Origin: an uncultured Clostridium sp.
GTDB taxonomy: Bacteria > Bacillota > Clostridia > Clostridiales > Clostridiaceae
NCBI RefSeq assembly: GCF_934754915.1
Contig: NZ_CAKVKB010000006.1
Location: 9,460 to 73,459, forward strand
DNA length: 64,000 nucleotides
Direction: 5' to 3'
Shown one piece after another: positions 51,672-60,846 of this stretch. A program made the position numbers and the translations under genes. Numbering within the stretch: position 1 is the stretch's first letter; each line of letters starts with the position of its first letter. The notes under the pieces are model-generated. The model ran no database searches and was not told the DNA's origin. It was given only the letters and a program-made list of their open reading frames with translations.

Positions 51672-52940
51672 TTGAAAAGAAAACTAGTAGCATTTTTAGC
51701 GACATTTTTAACTGTCTTTAGTGCTTTTAACATAAAAGCATATTCATCTGAAAAAATCAGCAATACTAATGTTATAGCTTTTAGTGATATTAAAGACATA
51801 ATGCTTGAAAATAGTATTGATATGAAAATAGCAGATAATAATTTGAAAGATAGCAAACAGGAAGTAGACAAAATAAATGATGAAATTGAAGATTTGGGTT
51901 ACAAGCCTTCAAATTTAAGTTCCACTATATCAAAATTAAAAAAAGAACTAAAATCAAAAGGAATAGAAGATAGTGATGACGTTAAAGAAGCTAATGAAAA
52001 GATATCAAGATTAGAATCAAAATTGAATGGAGAAGATACAGAAAATTCCTCAGAAATTAATTCTCAGCTCAGCAGTCTTAAAAGTGCATTGGAAGATTAC
52101 AATACATTGACATTGCTTCAATCATATCAGCAGAAAAGAAAAACTGCTCAACGAAATTACAAAAAAACTGAATTAAATTATAGACAAACTGTTGAAAAGG
52201 CAGTTTATGAAGCGGAAAAATCATATGTTCAATGTCTTGGAACTGTTTCAAAAATTGATAACAGCAAGAAAAAAACAGAATATGATGAGAAAAAAATTAA
52301 TATATATAAGCTTCAATATGAAAGCGAATTTATTTCTAAAAAAGAATATGAAGATGCTGTAAGAAATAATGTAGATAGTAAAAATGATTTGATTGAAACT
52401 GAGACTAATCAGGAGACAGCTCTTAATAATTTAAAGAGTGCTTTGGGAATTGATATAAAAGAAGATATATCATTAAGTAATGATATTACAAAAGATCTTC
52501 AAGAAGTGACAAAAATTAATTATGAAGAAGATTTAGATGAAATGCTTGAAAATAGTATAAATATTACAATAGCTGATTTAGAACTTCAATGGGCTAAAGA
52601 TGATGATGACGATAATGATGATGATTATGAAAATTATTCTCTCGAAAATAAGGCCTTATCATTGGATAAACAGTATATAACATCAGAAATTGATTTTAAA
52701 TAAAAGTACTATAATTTAATGAATGCATATAATTTCATAAAAAGCAGTTATGACAAACTTCAACAGAGTCAAGAAGATTATGTAACTGCAAGTAGAAAAT
52801 ATTCTTATGGATTCATTACTAAGAATGAACTGGAAAAAACAGAAATTGAATTGGAAGAAAAAATGTCTGATTTTAATAATGAAAGAAATGAATTTTATCT
52901 AAAATATTTAGATTATAATCAAATGAAGGAGGGCTATTAA
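51672..52940 (+). pseudogene. TolC-like efflux protein gene interrupted by an in-frame stop
   Basis: Starts at TTG after AGGAGG with a Sec signal (KRKLVAFLATFLTVFSAFNIKAYS), followed by long helices typical of TolC-family coiled coils (YRQTVEKAVYEAEKSYVQ, SEFISKKEYEDAVRNN). Codon 344 (52701-52703) is TAA, but the same frame stays open afterwards (KYYNLMNAYNFIKSSYDKLQQSQEDYV, then YGFITKNELEKTE) up to 52940, exactly the second TolC-like repeat. One base change restores a 422-residue protein. No ribosome site precedes the downstream ATG at 52719. It is the first gene of the efflux operon; the second part is 1 bp from the membrane-fusion gene. A sequencing error or recent nonsense mutation are the main explanations. 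TolC-like proteins in a one-membrane cell have an unclear job. Confidence 0.8.
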
Positions 52941-52941
52941 G

Positions 52942-54411
52942 GTGAACTTAAAGCTTAAAAAAGATACTGTTTCAGATGTATCATCATCCAAAAAAGCTGA
53001 AGTATTAAAAAAAATATTAAATAAAAAAGTTATAGCTGTAATATGTGCAATAGCAGTTGCAGGAAGTGGTTTCGCAGCATATAAAATAAAAAGCGGAGGA
53101 AAAAATGAAAAACAGCAAAATAAAGTGAGATATACTGTTTTAGGAAAAGGAAATGTATATAAAATGGTAAGCTCATCTGGTGCTATAAAAAGTGGAACAT
53201 CTACAAGTGCTTATTCTAATCTGAATGACTATAATGTTCAAGAAATAAATGTGGAAGTTGGAGATGAGGTGAAAAAAGGAGATGTTCTAGCAGTAATTGA
53301 TACATCAACTTTAGAAGATGAAATTGAAAAGCAGGAATTAAGTGTTACAGCAAATGAAAAGAAGAATCAGATTGCTCTTCAGCAAGCAAAAGATACATAT
53401 GATAATTCTGTTTATTTATATGAAAACAATCTTAATACAAACCTTGTAAATGCACAGGCAGCATTGGATCAGGCAAAACTGTCTCTTGAAAATAAAAAGA
53501 ACATATATGAATATAAACAGATGCTTTTAGATAATGGAGAAGAATCAAGTCAGAATGTAAATTTAGCTAAAATAGATTATGAAAACGCTCAGACTGATTA
53601 TGACAAATCACAGGTTGCATTGGATGCAGCAAAGATAAATGTTGAGCAGGAGATTGAAAAAAACAAAAAAAATTATGAAAGCGCATTAGCAGCTGCAAAT
53701 GATACAAGTTCTAGGCTTGAACTTGAAAAAAAGAAGGAAAAACTTAAAGATAAAGAAGTTTTAGCTCCTGTTGATGGAATAATTACTGCTGTAAATGCTT
53801 CAGTAGGTTCAAAATGTGAAGATTCGTTATTTGTGATTCAAGATTTAAATGATCTTATTGTGAAAGTTGATGTTGATGAAACTGAAATAGCAGATGTAGC
53901 TGTAGGAGAAAAAGTACAGGTTACTACTGATGCATCTGATCAAGTTCTTGAAGGAGAAGTAGTAAGTGTTGATCCTATATCAAGCGCTGCTGCATCAGAA
54001 ACTTCAACAAGCAGCAATGGTAATAATAGTGGTGGAGGTTCTTCAAGCAGTAGTAATTCAACAAGCAGTGATGTTACTTTTACAGTTAAAGTACAAATAA
54101 CAAGTGATGATGTAGATGATTCAATAAAGGTTGGTATGAATGCAGTTGTAAATATTATTACTGATGAAGCAGATGATGTATTTTCAGTTCCATATGAATC
54201 TATAATTGATAATCATGGACAAAAATCAATATATGTTGCAGAAGAGGAAAATGGACAATATGTAGTTAAAGAAATATCAATAACTGCAGGATTGGAATCA
54301 GATATGAATACAGAAATAGAAGGAGCAGATTTGAAAGAAGGAATGATTGTATTGAATGATCCTTCAAATTATCAAGTTGGAAGCGTTGTTGATATAAACA
54401 ATGGGAGGTAA
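52942..54411 (+). CDS. HlyD/MacA-type membrane-fusion (adaptor) protein
   Basis: 489 residues from GTG after AAGGAGGG. One membrane helix (about 30-47) anchors it; the rest is outside. The biotinyl-lipoyl half-motifs are NVEVGDEVKKGDVLAVID and LAPVDGIITAVNASVGS, separated by a long alpha-hairpin (about 130-270). A Ser/Gly/Asn-rich insertion (about 345-378, with SSSSSNS and NSGGGSS) lies in the beta-barrel domain and is probably a flexible surface loop. It connects the ABC permease to an outer partner in three-part pumps; in Gram-positives it may act without a second membrane, as in YknX-type systems. Confidence 0.9.
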   Translation: MNLKLKKDTVSDVSSSKKAEVLKKILNKKVIAVICAIAVAGSGFAAYKIKSGGKNEKQQNKVRYTVLGKGNVYKMVSSSGAIKSGTSTSAYSNLNDYNVQEINVEVGDEVKKGDVLAVIDTSTLEDEIEKQELSVTANEKKNQIALQQAKDTYDNSVYLYENNLNTNLVNAQAALDQAKLSLENKKNIYEYKQMLLDNGEESSQNVNLAKIDYENAQTDYDKSQVALDAAKINVEQEIEKNKKNYESALAAANDTSSRLELEKKKEKLKDKEVLAPVDGIITAVNASVGSKCEDSLFVIQDLNDLIVKVDVDETEIADVAVGEKVQVTTDASDQVLEGEVVSVDPISSAAASETSTSSNGNNSGGGSSSSSNSTSSDVTFTVKVQITSDDVDDSIKVGMNAVVNIITDEADDVFSVPYESIIDNHGQKSIYVAEEENGQYVVKEISITAGLESDMNTEIEGADLKEGMIVLNDPSNYQVGSVVDINNGR

Positions 54412-54415
54412 TTGA

Positions 54416-55153
54416 ATGAGTGAAAATATAATTGAAATGAAAGATATAAGAAAAAGCTTCTATATAGGAACTCCAAATCAGCTGAATATTTTAAAAGGTA
54501 TAGATATTACTGTAAAAAAAGGAGAATTTGTATCTATAGTTGGACAATCTGGTTCTGGAAAAAGTACTCTTATGAACATAATAGGAGCTCTAGACAGAGC
54601 AACTTCAGGATCATATATACTTGGAGGAACTAATATTGAAGATATTAGTGATGATGGGTTATCTGATGTGAGAAATAAAAAAATAGGATTTGTATTTCAG
54701 ACTTATAATTTAATTCCTAGAAATACAGTACTAAAAAATGTGGAGCTGCCTATGCTGTATGCAGGTATTCCTGCAAAGGAAAGAACGGAGCGTGCAATGT
54801 ATTTCTTAGAAATGGTAGGAATGAAAGACAGGATAAAGCATCAGCCAAATGAATTATCAGGCGGGCAGAAACAGAGAGTAGCTATTGCAAGGGCTTTGGC
54901 TACAAATCCAAGTATACTTCTTGCTGATGAGCCAACTGGAGCCCTTGATTCAGGAACAGGAAGAATGGTAATGGATTTATTTCATCAGGTTCATGAAGAA
55001 CAGGGAAAGACAATAGTATTTATAACTCATAATAATGAGCTTGCAGAAGAAACTGAAAGGATAGTTACTTTAAGAGATGGAAATATAGTTTCTGATGAAT
55101 ATAATGACAAGTTTTATAAAAGATATGGTGATGGTGAACGATTATGTTTATAA
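54416..55153 (+). CDS. MacB/LolD-type ABC transporter ATPase
   Basis: 245 residues. Walker A GQSGSGKST (about 41-49), Q-loop FQTYNLIP, signature LSGGQKQRVAIARAL, Walker B ILLADEPTGALDS and the H-loop FITHNNELAE are complete. The sequence family is the one that powers FtsX-fold permeases (MacB, YknY, LolD). The permease gene starts 10 bp before this stop. Confidence 0.95.
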   Translation: MSENIIEMKDIRKSFYIGTPNQLNILKGIDITVKKGEFVSIVGQSGSGKSTLMNIIGALDRATSGSYILGGTNIEDISDDGLSDVRNKKIGFVFQTYNLIPRNTVLKNVELPMLYAGIPAKERTERAMYFLEMVGMKDRIKHQPNELSGGQKQRVAIARALATNPSILLADEPTGALDSGTGRMVMDLFHQVHEEQGKTIVFITHNNELAEETERIVTLRDGNIVSDEYNDKFYKRYGDGERLCL

Positions 55154-56508
55154 AAGAAAATATAATGCTTGCTATAGCAGGACTAAAATCCAATAAAATG
55201 CGTGCAGTTCTTACAATGCTGGGGATAATAATAGGTATTGGTTCAGTAATAGGTATTGTTTCTGTTGGTAACGCAATGACAGCAAATGTGACAAGTTCAA
55301 TGGCAGATATGGGATCAACTAATGTTACTATAAATGTTACAGAAAGAGACAGTACATCTAATAATAATAATAAAATTATGAATGGAAAATCTGGAAACGA
55401 AGAAGGAATGCCTGGAGGTGGAGGTCCTCCCGGAGGTGGAGGCGGTCCTGGAGGAGGAATGAGAGGCGGCCCTCCTGGAAGTTCCACAAGTTCTGCCCCA
55501 GATGACAGTGATCTTTTAACAATGGAAAAGATAAAAGAGATAGAGGATGAATTTAGTGATAAAATAGCAGCGGTAAGTGTTTCAGTAACAAAGGATTCTG
55601 GAAAAGCTAAAAGTGGTACTGCATATGCAAATGTAAATATTACTGGTACGAATCCAGGATATGAGAAAGTCAAGAATATTGAAATGGCAGATGGAAGATA
55701 TATTACAGATAGAGATGTTGAAGGATCAAAAATGGTTGCAGTTGTATCGGATAAACTTGTAACAAAAATATTTGGTGAAGGTGCAGATCCAATTGGACAA
55801 GAAGTAAAAATATATACTTCAAGTGCAATTTACTGTTATACAATAGTAGGTGTTTACACTTATAAGTCTTCAGGAGGAAGTACAGAATCTGAAGAAAAAC
55901 TCACAACAGATTTGTATATTCCAGTGACAGCAGCTCAAAGTTCATCATCAAATAAAAATTATCAGACAGTAACTATAAGAGCTAATGATGATGTAGATAT
56001 TACAGCATTTACTGAGGAACTTCAGACTTATTTAGATAAACTATATATAAGAAACCAAGATTATCAGGCAACAGCAAGCAATATGGAAAGTATGCTTGAA
56101 TCAATGACATCAATGACATCGACAATGGCACTTGCAATATCAGCAATAGCAGGAATATCACTTCTTGTTGGTGGTATTGGAGTAATGAACATAATGCTTG
56201 TATCTGTAACAGAAAGAACTAGAGAAATAGGTACAAGAAAAGCATTAGGAGCAAAAAGTTCTCATATAAAGATGCAGTTTATAGTTGAATCTATGATAAT
56301 ATGTGCTATTGGAGGTATAATAGGTATATTCTTAGGAATAATTATAGGAATAATAGGAACTAAGATGATGGGTAATTCGCCAGTTATATCACCGATTGTC
56401 ATTTTAGGAAGCTTCACTTTCTCTATGGTTATTGGAATATTCTTTGGATATTATCCAGCAAAGAAAGCAGCAAGTCTTGATCCTATAGAAGCATTGAGAT
56501 ATGAATAA
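55144..56508 (+). CDS. MacB-type FtsX-fold ABC permease
   Basis: 454 residues. Helix 1 (about 20-42, RAVLTMLGIIIGIGSVIGIV) is followed by a roughly 280-residue extracytoplasmic domain and three C-terminal helices (about 325-445). The C-terminal cytoplasmic REIGTRKALGA coupling motif matches FtsX/MacB. A Gly/Pro-rich tract at about residues 88-113 (GMPGGGGPPGGGGGPGGG) interrupts the periplasmic-core-type domain and is locally GC-rich. With the ATPase and fusion protein it forms a mechanotransmission exporter, probably for a peptide or antibiotic. Confidence 0.92.
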   Translation: MFIKENIMLAIAGLKSNKMRAVLTMLGIIIGIGSVIGIVSVGNAMTANVTSSMADMGSTNVTINVTERDSTSNNNNKIMNGKSGNEEGMPGGGGPPGGGGGPGGGMRGGPPGSSTSSAPDDSDLLTMEKIKEIEDEFSDKIAAVSVSVTKDSGKAKSGTAYANVNITGTNPGYEKVKNIEMADGRYITDRDVEGSKMVAVVSDKLVTKIFGEGADPIGQEVKIYTSSAIYCYTIVGVYTYKSSGGSTESEEKLTTDLYIPVTAAQSSSSNKNYQTVTIRANDDVDITAFTEELQTYLDKLYIRNQDYQATASNMESMLESMTSMTSTMALAISAIAGISLLVGGIGVMNIMLVSVTERTREIGTRKALGAKSSHIKMQFIVESMIICAIGGIIGIFLGIIIGIIGTKMMGNSPVISPIVILGSFTFSMVIGIFFGYYPAKKAASLDPIEALRYE

Positions 56509-56540
56509 AGATTGATATAAACAATAATTTAAAGATTAAT

Positions 56541-56592
56541 AGGCAGCTATTATACATTATATATGGATAATAGCTGTCTTAATTTATTGTAG
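56541..56592 (+). terminator. Probable terminator of the efflux operon
   Basis: AGGCAGCTATTAT and ATAATAGCTGTCT (one G-U) followed by TAATTTATT; the T tract is weak. Confidence 0.6.
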
Positions 56593-56720
56593 AATATAAG
56601 TTTTAATAATAAATTTACATTAAATCAGAAGAAATTTTATAAACGTTTTAATATTAATTGATTACAAGGAGCAGCTCAGGGATATGTATCAAAAAATAAA
56701 TTAAACATATTAAAAATATT

Positions 56721-57392
56721 TTAAATATAGAGGTTTCTATATTCAATTGGAGTTATGCCTTCAATTTCTTTAAATACCTTTGAAAAATTGCACTGATCAC
56801 AAAAGCTTAGATTTGTAGAAATCTCTAAAATGCTTTTATCTGTACTCTTTAATAATGTTTTTGCTCTATTTATTTTTATGATTTTAAAGTACTTCATTAT
56901 GGAAATACCCATATTATTTTTAAAACATTTACACATGTAACCAATTGATATGTTTAATTCTTTAGAGATTGCTTCTAAATTGAAAGTTTCTTCTAAATGA
57001 ATATATAAAAAAGCTAATATTTTATTAGTTATAAAATTGTTTGTAACTTCTACCGAATTTATTAGTATGTCTAGATAAGTATTAGCCATATCTAGCTCTA
57101 TTTTTTGCATATCAGATAAAGTATTTAGTGTTTGGATAATTTTATAATATTTATTATAAAGAGTATGAAGAAATTGTTTTGTTGAACCGTTCTTAATGAT
57201 TTCACGTATATATATTACATTCCAAATAAGTAAATCTATTCTTTTTGTAGACAGCGGAAGGAATTTCTCTTTCAATTCATCTTTATGTTTTTTTAATATA
57301 ATTGATATTATTGCATCTTTGTTTTTCTGCTGAAATAAAGATGAAAATTCATTATTAAAAAAATAGCTGTCAGAGTCGTATGAATCGTACAT
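56721..57392 (-). CDS. AraC-family transcriptional regulator
   Basis: 223 residues. The C-terminal 100 residues carry two helix-turn-helices: FNLEAISKELNISIGYMCKCFKNNMG and SILEISTNLSFCDQCNFSKVFKEIEGITPIEYR, the conserved AraC pattern. The N-terminal 120 residues are helical and have no sugar-binding cupin, so the effector is unknown. Only a weak AGGAT site precedes the ATG. It is divergent from the maltodextrin operon, the natural candidate target. Confidence 0.85.
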   Translation of the reverse strand: MYDSYDSDSYFFNNEFSSLFQQKNKDAIISIILKKHKDELKEKFLPLSTKRIDLLIWNVIYIREIIKNGSTKQFLHTLYNKYYKIIQTLNTLSDMQKIELDMANTYLDILINSVEVTNNFITNKILAFLYIHLEETFNLEAISKELNISIGYMCKCFKNNMGISIMKYFKIIKINRAKTLLKSTDKSILEISTNLSFCDQCNFSKVFKEIEGITPIEYRNLYI

Positions 57393-57634
57393 AATTATCC
57401 TGTTGTATAATACACAATATTAAAAATATATGAGTAATTATACATTTTCCTTTCTTTAGAATATTTTAATTATAAATTATATATTTTCTTAAAAGTTTAT
57501 GTTAATCATAATAAAATGCCACTAGCTGAAGATAAATTTCTATATATATATTAATATTATACAACATATAGAAAAAAAGGTTAATTTTAAATAAAAAATG
57601 TTAATAAGAAACAAAGTTCATAAATGTATGTTGA

Positions 57635-57668
57635 TATAATAATCTTGTAAGGGTTGCAATCGTTTACT
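57635..57668 (+). promoter_or_regulatory. Promoter region of the maltodextrin operon with a cre-like element
   Basis: TATAAT (57635-57640, poor -35) is followed by TGCAATCGTTTACT (57655-57668), which fits the cre consensus TGWAANCGNTNWCA at all but two defined positions. Just after the start site it would allow CcpA or a LacI-type repressor to block transcription. The rest of the 309-bp gap holds nothing else clear. Confidence 0.5.
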
Positions 57669-57701
57669 AGAAATTAAAGTTTTAAATGGAAGGTGAGATA
57701 A

Positions 57702-58925
57702 GTGAGTAAGAAGTTTAAACTCCTATCATTAATTGTTACAGGATTTATTGGTATGATGCTTTTAAATGGATGTGGTGGGAGCAAAAATAATAGTGCTAAT
57801 GGAAATAGTGATGATGAAATAATTGTATGGTCATATTTAATGGATAATGAAGTAGAAGAAGTTGATAAAATAGCTCAGGAATGGGCTGAGGAAAATAATA
57901 AAAAGGTTATAGTAGTTAAGGATAATTCAGATTTTCAAAATTTTTTGCAGGCTGCAAATTCATCAAAAGGACCTGATATTGTTTTTGGAATTGCACATAA
58001 TAATTTAGGAACATTCCATGAAGCTGGGCTTCTTGAAGAGATTTCAGATAGTTTTGTAAATAAAGAAGACTATGTAAATTCCACAGTATGGGATGCAGTT
58101 TCTTATGATAACAAATATTATGCAGTACCAATATCCATGGAAACATATGCATTATTTTATAATAAAGATAATATAAAACAAGTACCAGAAAATATTGAAA
58201 AATTAGTTGAAGAAGCAAAAGCATATGGACCTTCAGGATTTCAGTTTTCTATGAATGAGTTTTATTATACAGCAGCATTTGTTCAGAGTTATGGAGGTTA
58301 TGTTTTTGGGAATAAAAATGGGACAACTGATACAAGTGATATAGGACTTGATAATGAAGGTGCAATTAAAGCATATAAATTTTTACAGGATTTAGTTCAA
58401 AAAGATAAACTAATGCCAGCAGATATAACAACAGATATTGCAAATAGTAATTTTAAATCTGGTAATGCTATTTATTATATTGGAGGTCCATGGGATGTAA
58501 GCGGATTTAAAGATGCGGGAGTAAATTTTGGCGTAGTTCCAATACCTAAAATTAATAATTCTGATGTTAAAACATTTATGGGAGTTCAATCTGCATTTGT
58601 AAGCAGTAATTCTAGTAAAAAAGATGATTCGTGGAACCTTCTTAAATATCTAATTGAAAATTCACCTAAGAAATTATATGAAGTAGGGAATAGGCTTCCT
58701 GTTATTAAATCTGAACTTGAAGTTGATGAAATTAAAAATAATGAATATAGTCAGGCATTTATAAAACAAGCTCAGAGTTCAGTTCCTATGCCTAATGTTC
58801 CAGAAATAGAATGTATTTGGGAACCATTAAAAAATATAACAAGGATATTTAATGGTGAAGATGCAGCAACTGTAGCTAAAGATATAGAGCAGGGGGTAAA
58901 AGACGGAATTGAAATGTCTAAATAG
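57702..58925 (+). CDS. malE: Maltodextrin-type ABC transporter substrate-binding lipoprotein
   Basis: 407 residues from GTG after GGAAGGTGAG. A lipoprotein signal ends in LLNGC (Cys24). The mature protein has the family-1 extracellular solute-binding fold: IIVWSYLMDNEVEEVDKIAQEW, PDIVFGIAHNN, YAVPISMETYALFYNKD, AIYYIGGPWDVSGF and MGVQSAFVSSNSSK. These resemble MalE/MdxE. It delivers malto-oligosaccharides to the two permeases that follow. The exact sugar is inferred from the neighbouring GH13 enzyme. Confidence 0.88.
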   Translation: MSKKFKLLSLIVTGFIGMMLLNGCGGSKNNSANGNSDDEIIVWSYLMDNEVEEVDKIAQEWAEENNKKVIVVKDNSDFQNFLQAANSSKGPDIVFGIAHNNLGTFHEAGLLEEISDSFVNKEDYVNSTVWDAVSYDNKYYAVPISMETYALFYNKDNIKQVPENIEKLVEEAKAYGPSGFQFSMNEFYYTAAFVQSYGGYVFGNKNGTTDTSDIGLDNEGAIKAYKFLQDLVQKDKLMPADITTDIANSNFKSGNAIYYIGGPWDVSGFKDAGVNFGVVPIPKINNSDVKTFMGVQSAFVSSNSSKKDDSWNLLKYLIENSPKKLYEVGNRLPVIKSELEVDEIKNNEYSQAFIKQAQSSVPMPNVPEIECIWEPLKNITRIFNGEDAATVAKDIEQGVKDGIEMSK

Positions 58926-58961
58926 TTAATATTTAAATTCACAATAAGTAAGGTGAGGAGT

Positions 58962-59906
58962 ATGAAGAATAGAAAAAGTAATCTTGAAAGCTATAAGTAC
59001 CTTTCACCAGCATTAATAAGCATATTAATACTGAGTGTACTGCCTACATTATATACTGTTTTTATGGCATTTACTGATTACACACTTAAAAATCAGAATT
59101 TTGGTTATGGAACAGAAAAAGGATGGCATTTTGTTGGATTATATCAATTTCAACAGATTTTAACTGGCCCACTTAAGAATCAATTCTTTCCTCTTCTTGG
59201 ATGGACATTGGTTTTTACAGTAATTTCAACATTAGGTGCATATATTATTGGATTAGTATTTGCAATGGCTTTAGATGACAAGAATATGAAAGAGTCTTTT
59301 ATTTATAAAGCTTTACTAGTAATACCCTGGGCGCTTCCAGGAGCAATTACAATAATATCATTCAAGGGTTTATTCAATAGTGAGTATGGTGCAATTAATA
59401 CATTGCTTCTTCAAATAAACTTAATTAAGGAACCTATATTATGGCTTACAACTCCCATGGCAGCAAGGATTGCAGTAATAATAGTAAATTTGTGGCTAGG
59501 CTATCCTTACATGATGAATGTATGTATTGGTGCTTTATCGTCTATACCTGACACATACTATGAAGCAGCAGACCTTGATGGAGCATCAAGATGGCAGAAG
59601 TTTAAGAATATAACACTTCCTTCAATAAGCAATGTATCATATCCATTATTAATTTCAAACTTTGCATTTAATTTTAATAATTTTAATGCTGCATATCTTT
59701 TAACAGAAGGAGGCCCATCTAAGGCAGGTTCTTCATTTGCAGGGTGGACTGATATTATAGGATCTGCAACATATAAAATGTCAACTAGTAAAGGAAATTT
59801 TGCACTTGGTGCAGCAATGTCCATACTTATTTTTGTAATAATTGGAATAATATCTTTTGCTAACATGAAAGCTTCAGGTCAGTTTAAGGAGGCAGAAAAT
59901 GGTTAA
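58962..59906 (+). CDS. malF: Maltodextrin-type ABC permease, MalF-like
   Basis: 314 residues from ATG 58962 after GGTGAGGAG; a GTG three codons upstream is part of that site. Six or seven membrane helices, with the EAA loop EAADLDGASRWQKFKNITLP for the ATPase contact. FNNFNAAYLLTEGGP in a late helix is characteristic of MalF. It lacks the large P2 loop of E. coli MalF, as usual in Firmicutes. The last 8 bp overlap the next gene. Confidence 0.9.
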   Translation: MKNRKSNLESYKYLSPALISILILSVLPTLYTVFMAFTDYTLKNQNFGYGTEKGWHFVGLYQFQQILTGPLKNQFFPLLGWTLVFTVISTLGAYIIGLVFAMALDDKNMKESFIYKALLVIPWALPGAITIISFKGLFNSEYGAINTLLLQINLIKEPILWLTTPMAARIAVIIVNLWLGYPYMMNVCIGALSSIPDTYYEAADLDGASRWQKFKNITLPSISNVSYPLLISNFAFNFNNFNAAYLLTEGGPSKAGSSFAGWTDIIGSATYKMSTSKGNFALGAAMSILIFVIIGIISFANMKASGQFKEAENG

Positions 59907-60801
59907 TGAGAATTTATGTAGTGTGACTAATATAAAAAAGAGAAAAATTGAAACAGTATATAAAGGGAAATTGAGTAAAAGAGCAAAATTGGAATTGAAT
60001 ATAAAAAGAGTATTTTTAATATGTTCTATAGTAGTTTTGATGTTTCCAGTATTTGCAATTATAACGGCTTCACTATCAACTGGTACAAGTTTTATGCAGA
60101 AAAATATAATTCCAGATAGTATAACGTTTGATAATTATATTAAAGCATTTTCAGTAGAAGTAGGTTTCAGCAAGTGGATGATTAATACTACATTTGTAGC
60201 TGTAATAGTGGGATTTCTACAGCTTATATTAACAATACCAGCAGCATATGCATTTTCAAAACTTAAATTTAGAGGAAAGAGTAAATGGCTTATGTTTCTA
60301 ATAATTCTTCAAATGTTCCCATCATCAATGACAGTACCAGCCATACTTTCAATTGCGTATAAGATACCTTTTGGAATGGATAATCTATTATTTTTAGCAC
60401 TTATTTTATGTGCAGGAAGTGCATATAATATATGGCTTATGAAAGGGTTTATTGATGGGATTCCAAATGAACTTGAAGAAGCGGCTAGGATTGATGGAGC
60501 AACAACCTGGCAGGTGTTTACAAAAGTAATATTACCTCTTGCAAAATCAATGGCAGTTGTAATTTTCTTCTTTGCTTTTATTGCAGTGTATAGTGAATTT
60601 GTTTTCTCGGCTGCACTTATCAAGAATAAGGATTTGCTTACTGTTGTTGTTGGAATGAAGTCTTTTACTTCAGGGAAATTAACTGACTGGCCAATGTATT
60701 CAGCCTGTTCAATATTAATTTCTGTACCTATTGCAATTGTATTTGTATCAATTCAAAAGTTTATATCAAAAGGACTTGTTGCAGGTGCAGTTAAAGAATA
60801 G
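59899..60801 (+). CDS. malG: Maltodextrin-type ABC permease, MalG-like
   Basis: 300 residues, AAGGAGG before the ATG, overlapping malF by 8 bp. Six membrane helices; the EAA loop is EAARIDGATTWQVFTKVILP. INTTFVAVIVGFLQLILTIPAAYAFSKLKFRGK is typical of MalG. No MalK/MsmX-type ATPase follows, so a shared ATPase elsewhere must power it. Confidence 0.92.
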   Translation: MVNENLCSVTNIKKRKIETVYKGKLSKRAKLELNIKRVFLICSIVVLMFPVFAIITASLSTGTSFMQKNIIPDSITFDNYIKAFSVEVGFSKWMINTTFVAVIVGFLQLILTIPAAYAFSKLKFRGKSKWLMFLIILQMFPSSMTVPAILSIAYKIPFGMDNLLFLALILCAGSAYNIWLMKGFIDGIPNELEEAARIDGATTWQVFTKVILPLAKSMAVVIFFFAFIAVYSEFVFSAALIKNKDLLTVVVGMKSFTSGKLTDWPMYSACSILISVPIAIVFVSIQKFISKGLVAGAVKE

Positions 60802-60846
60802 AAATATATTTTATTAATAGTTGTTATAGAAAATGGAGGATTACAA

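Noticed and set aside
52719..52940. Separate 73-residue gene
   Set aside because: No ribosome site and same frame as the TolC-like gene upstream; it is the distal part of the interrupted gene.
55065..55673. Pro-rich minus-strand frame
   Set aside because: It is the shadow of the Gly-rich permease tract; no ribosome site.
57916..58224. Leu-rich minus-strand frame
   Set aside because: Complement of the malE-like gene; no start signal.
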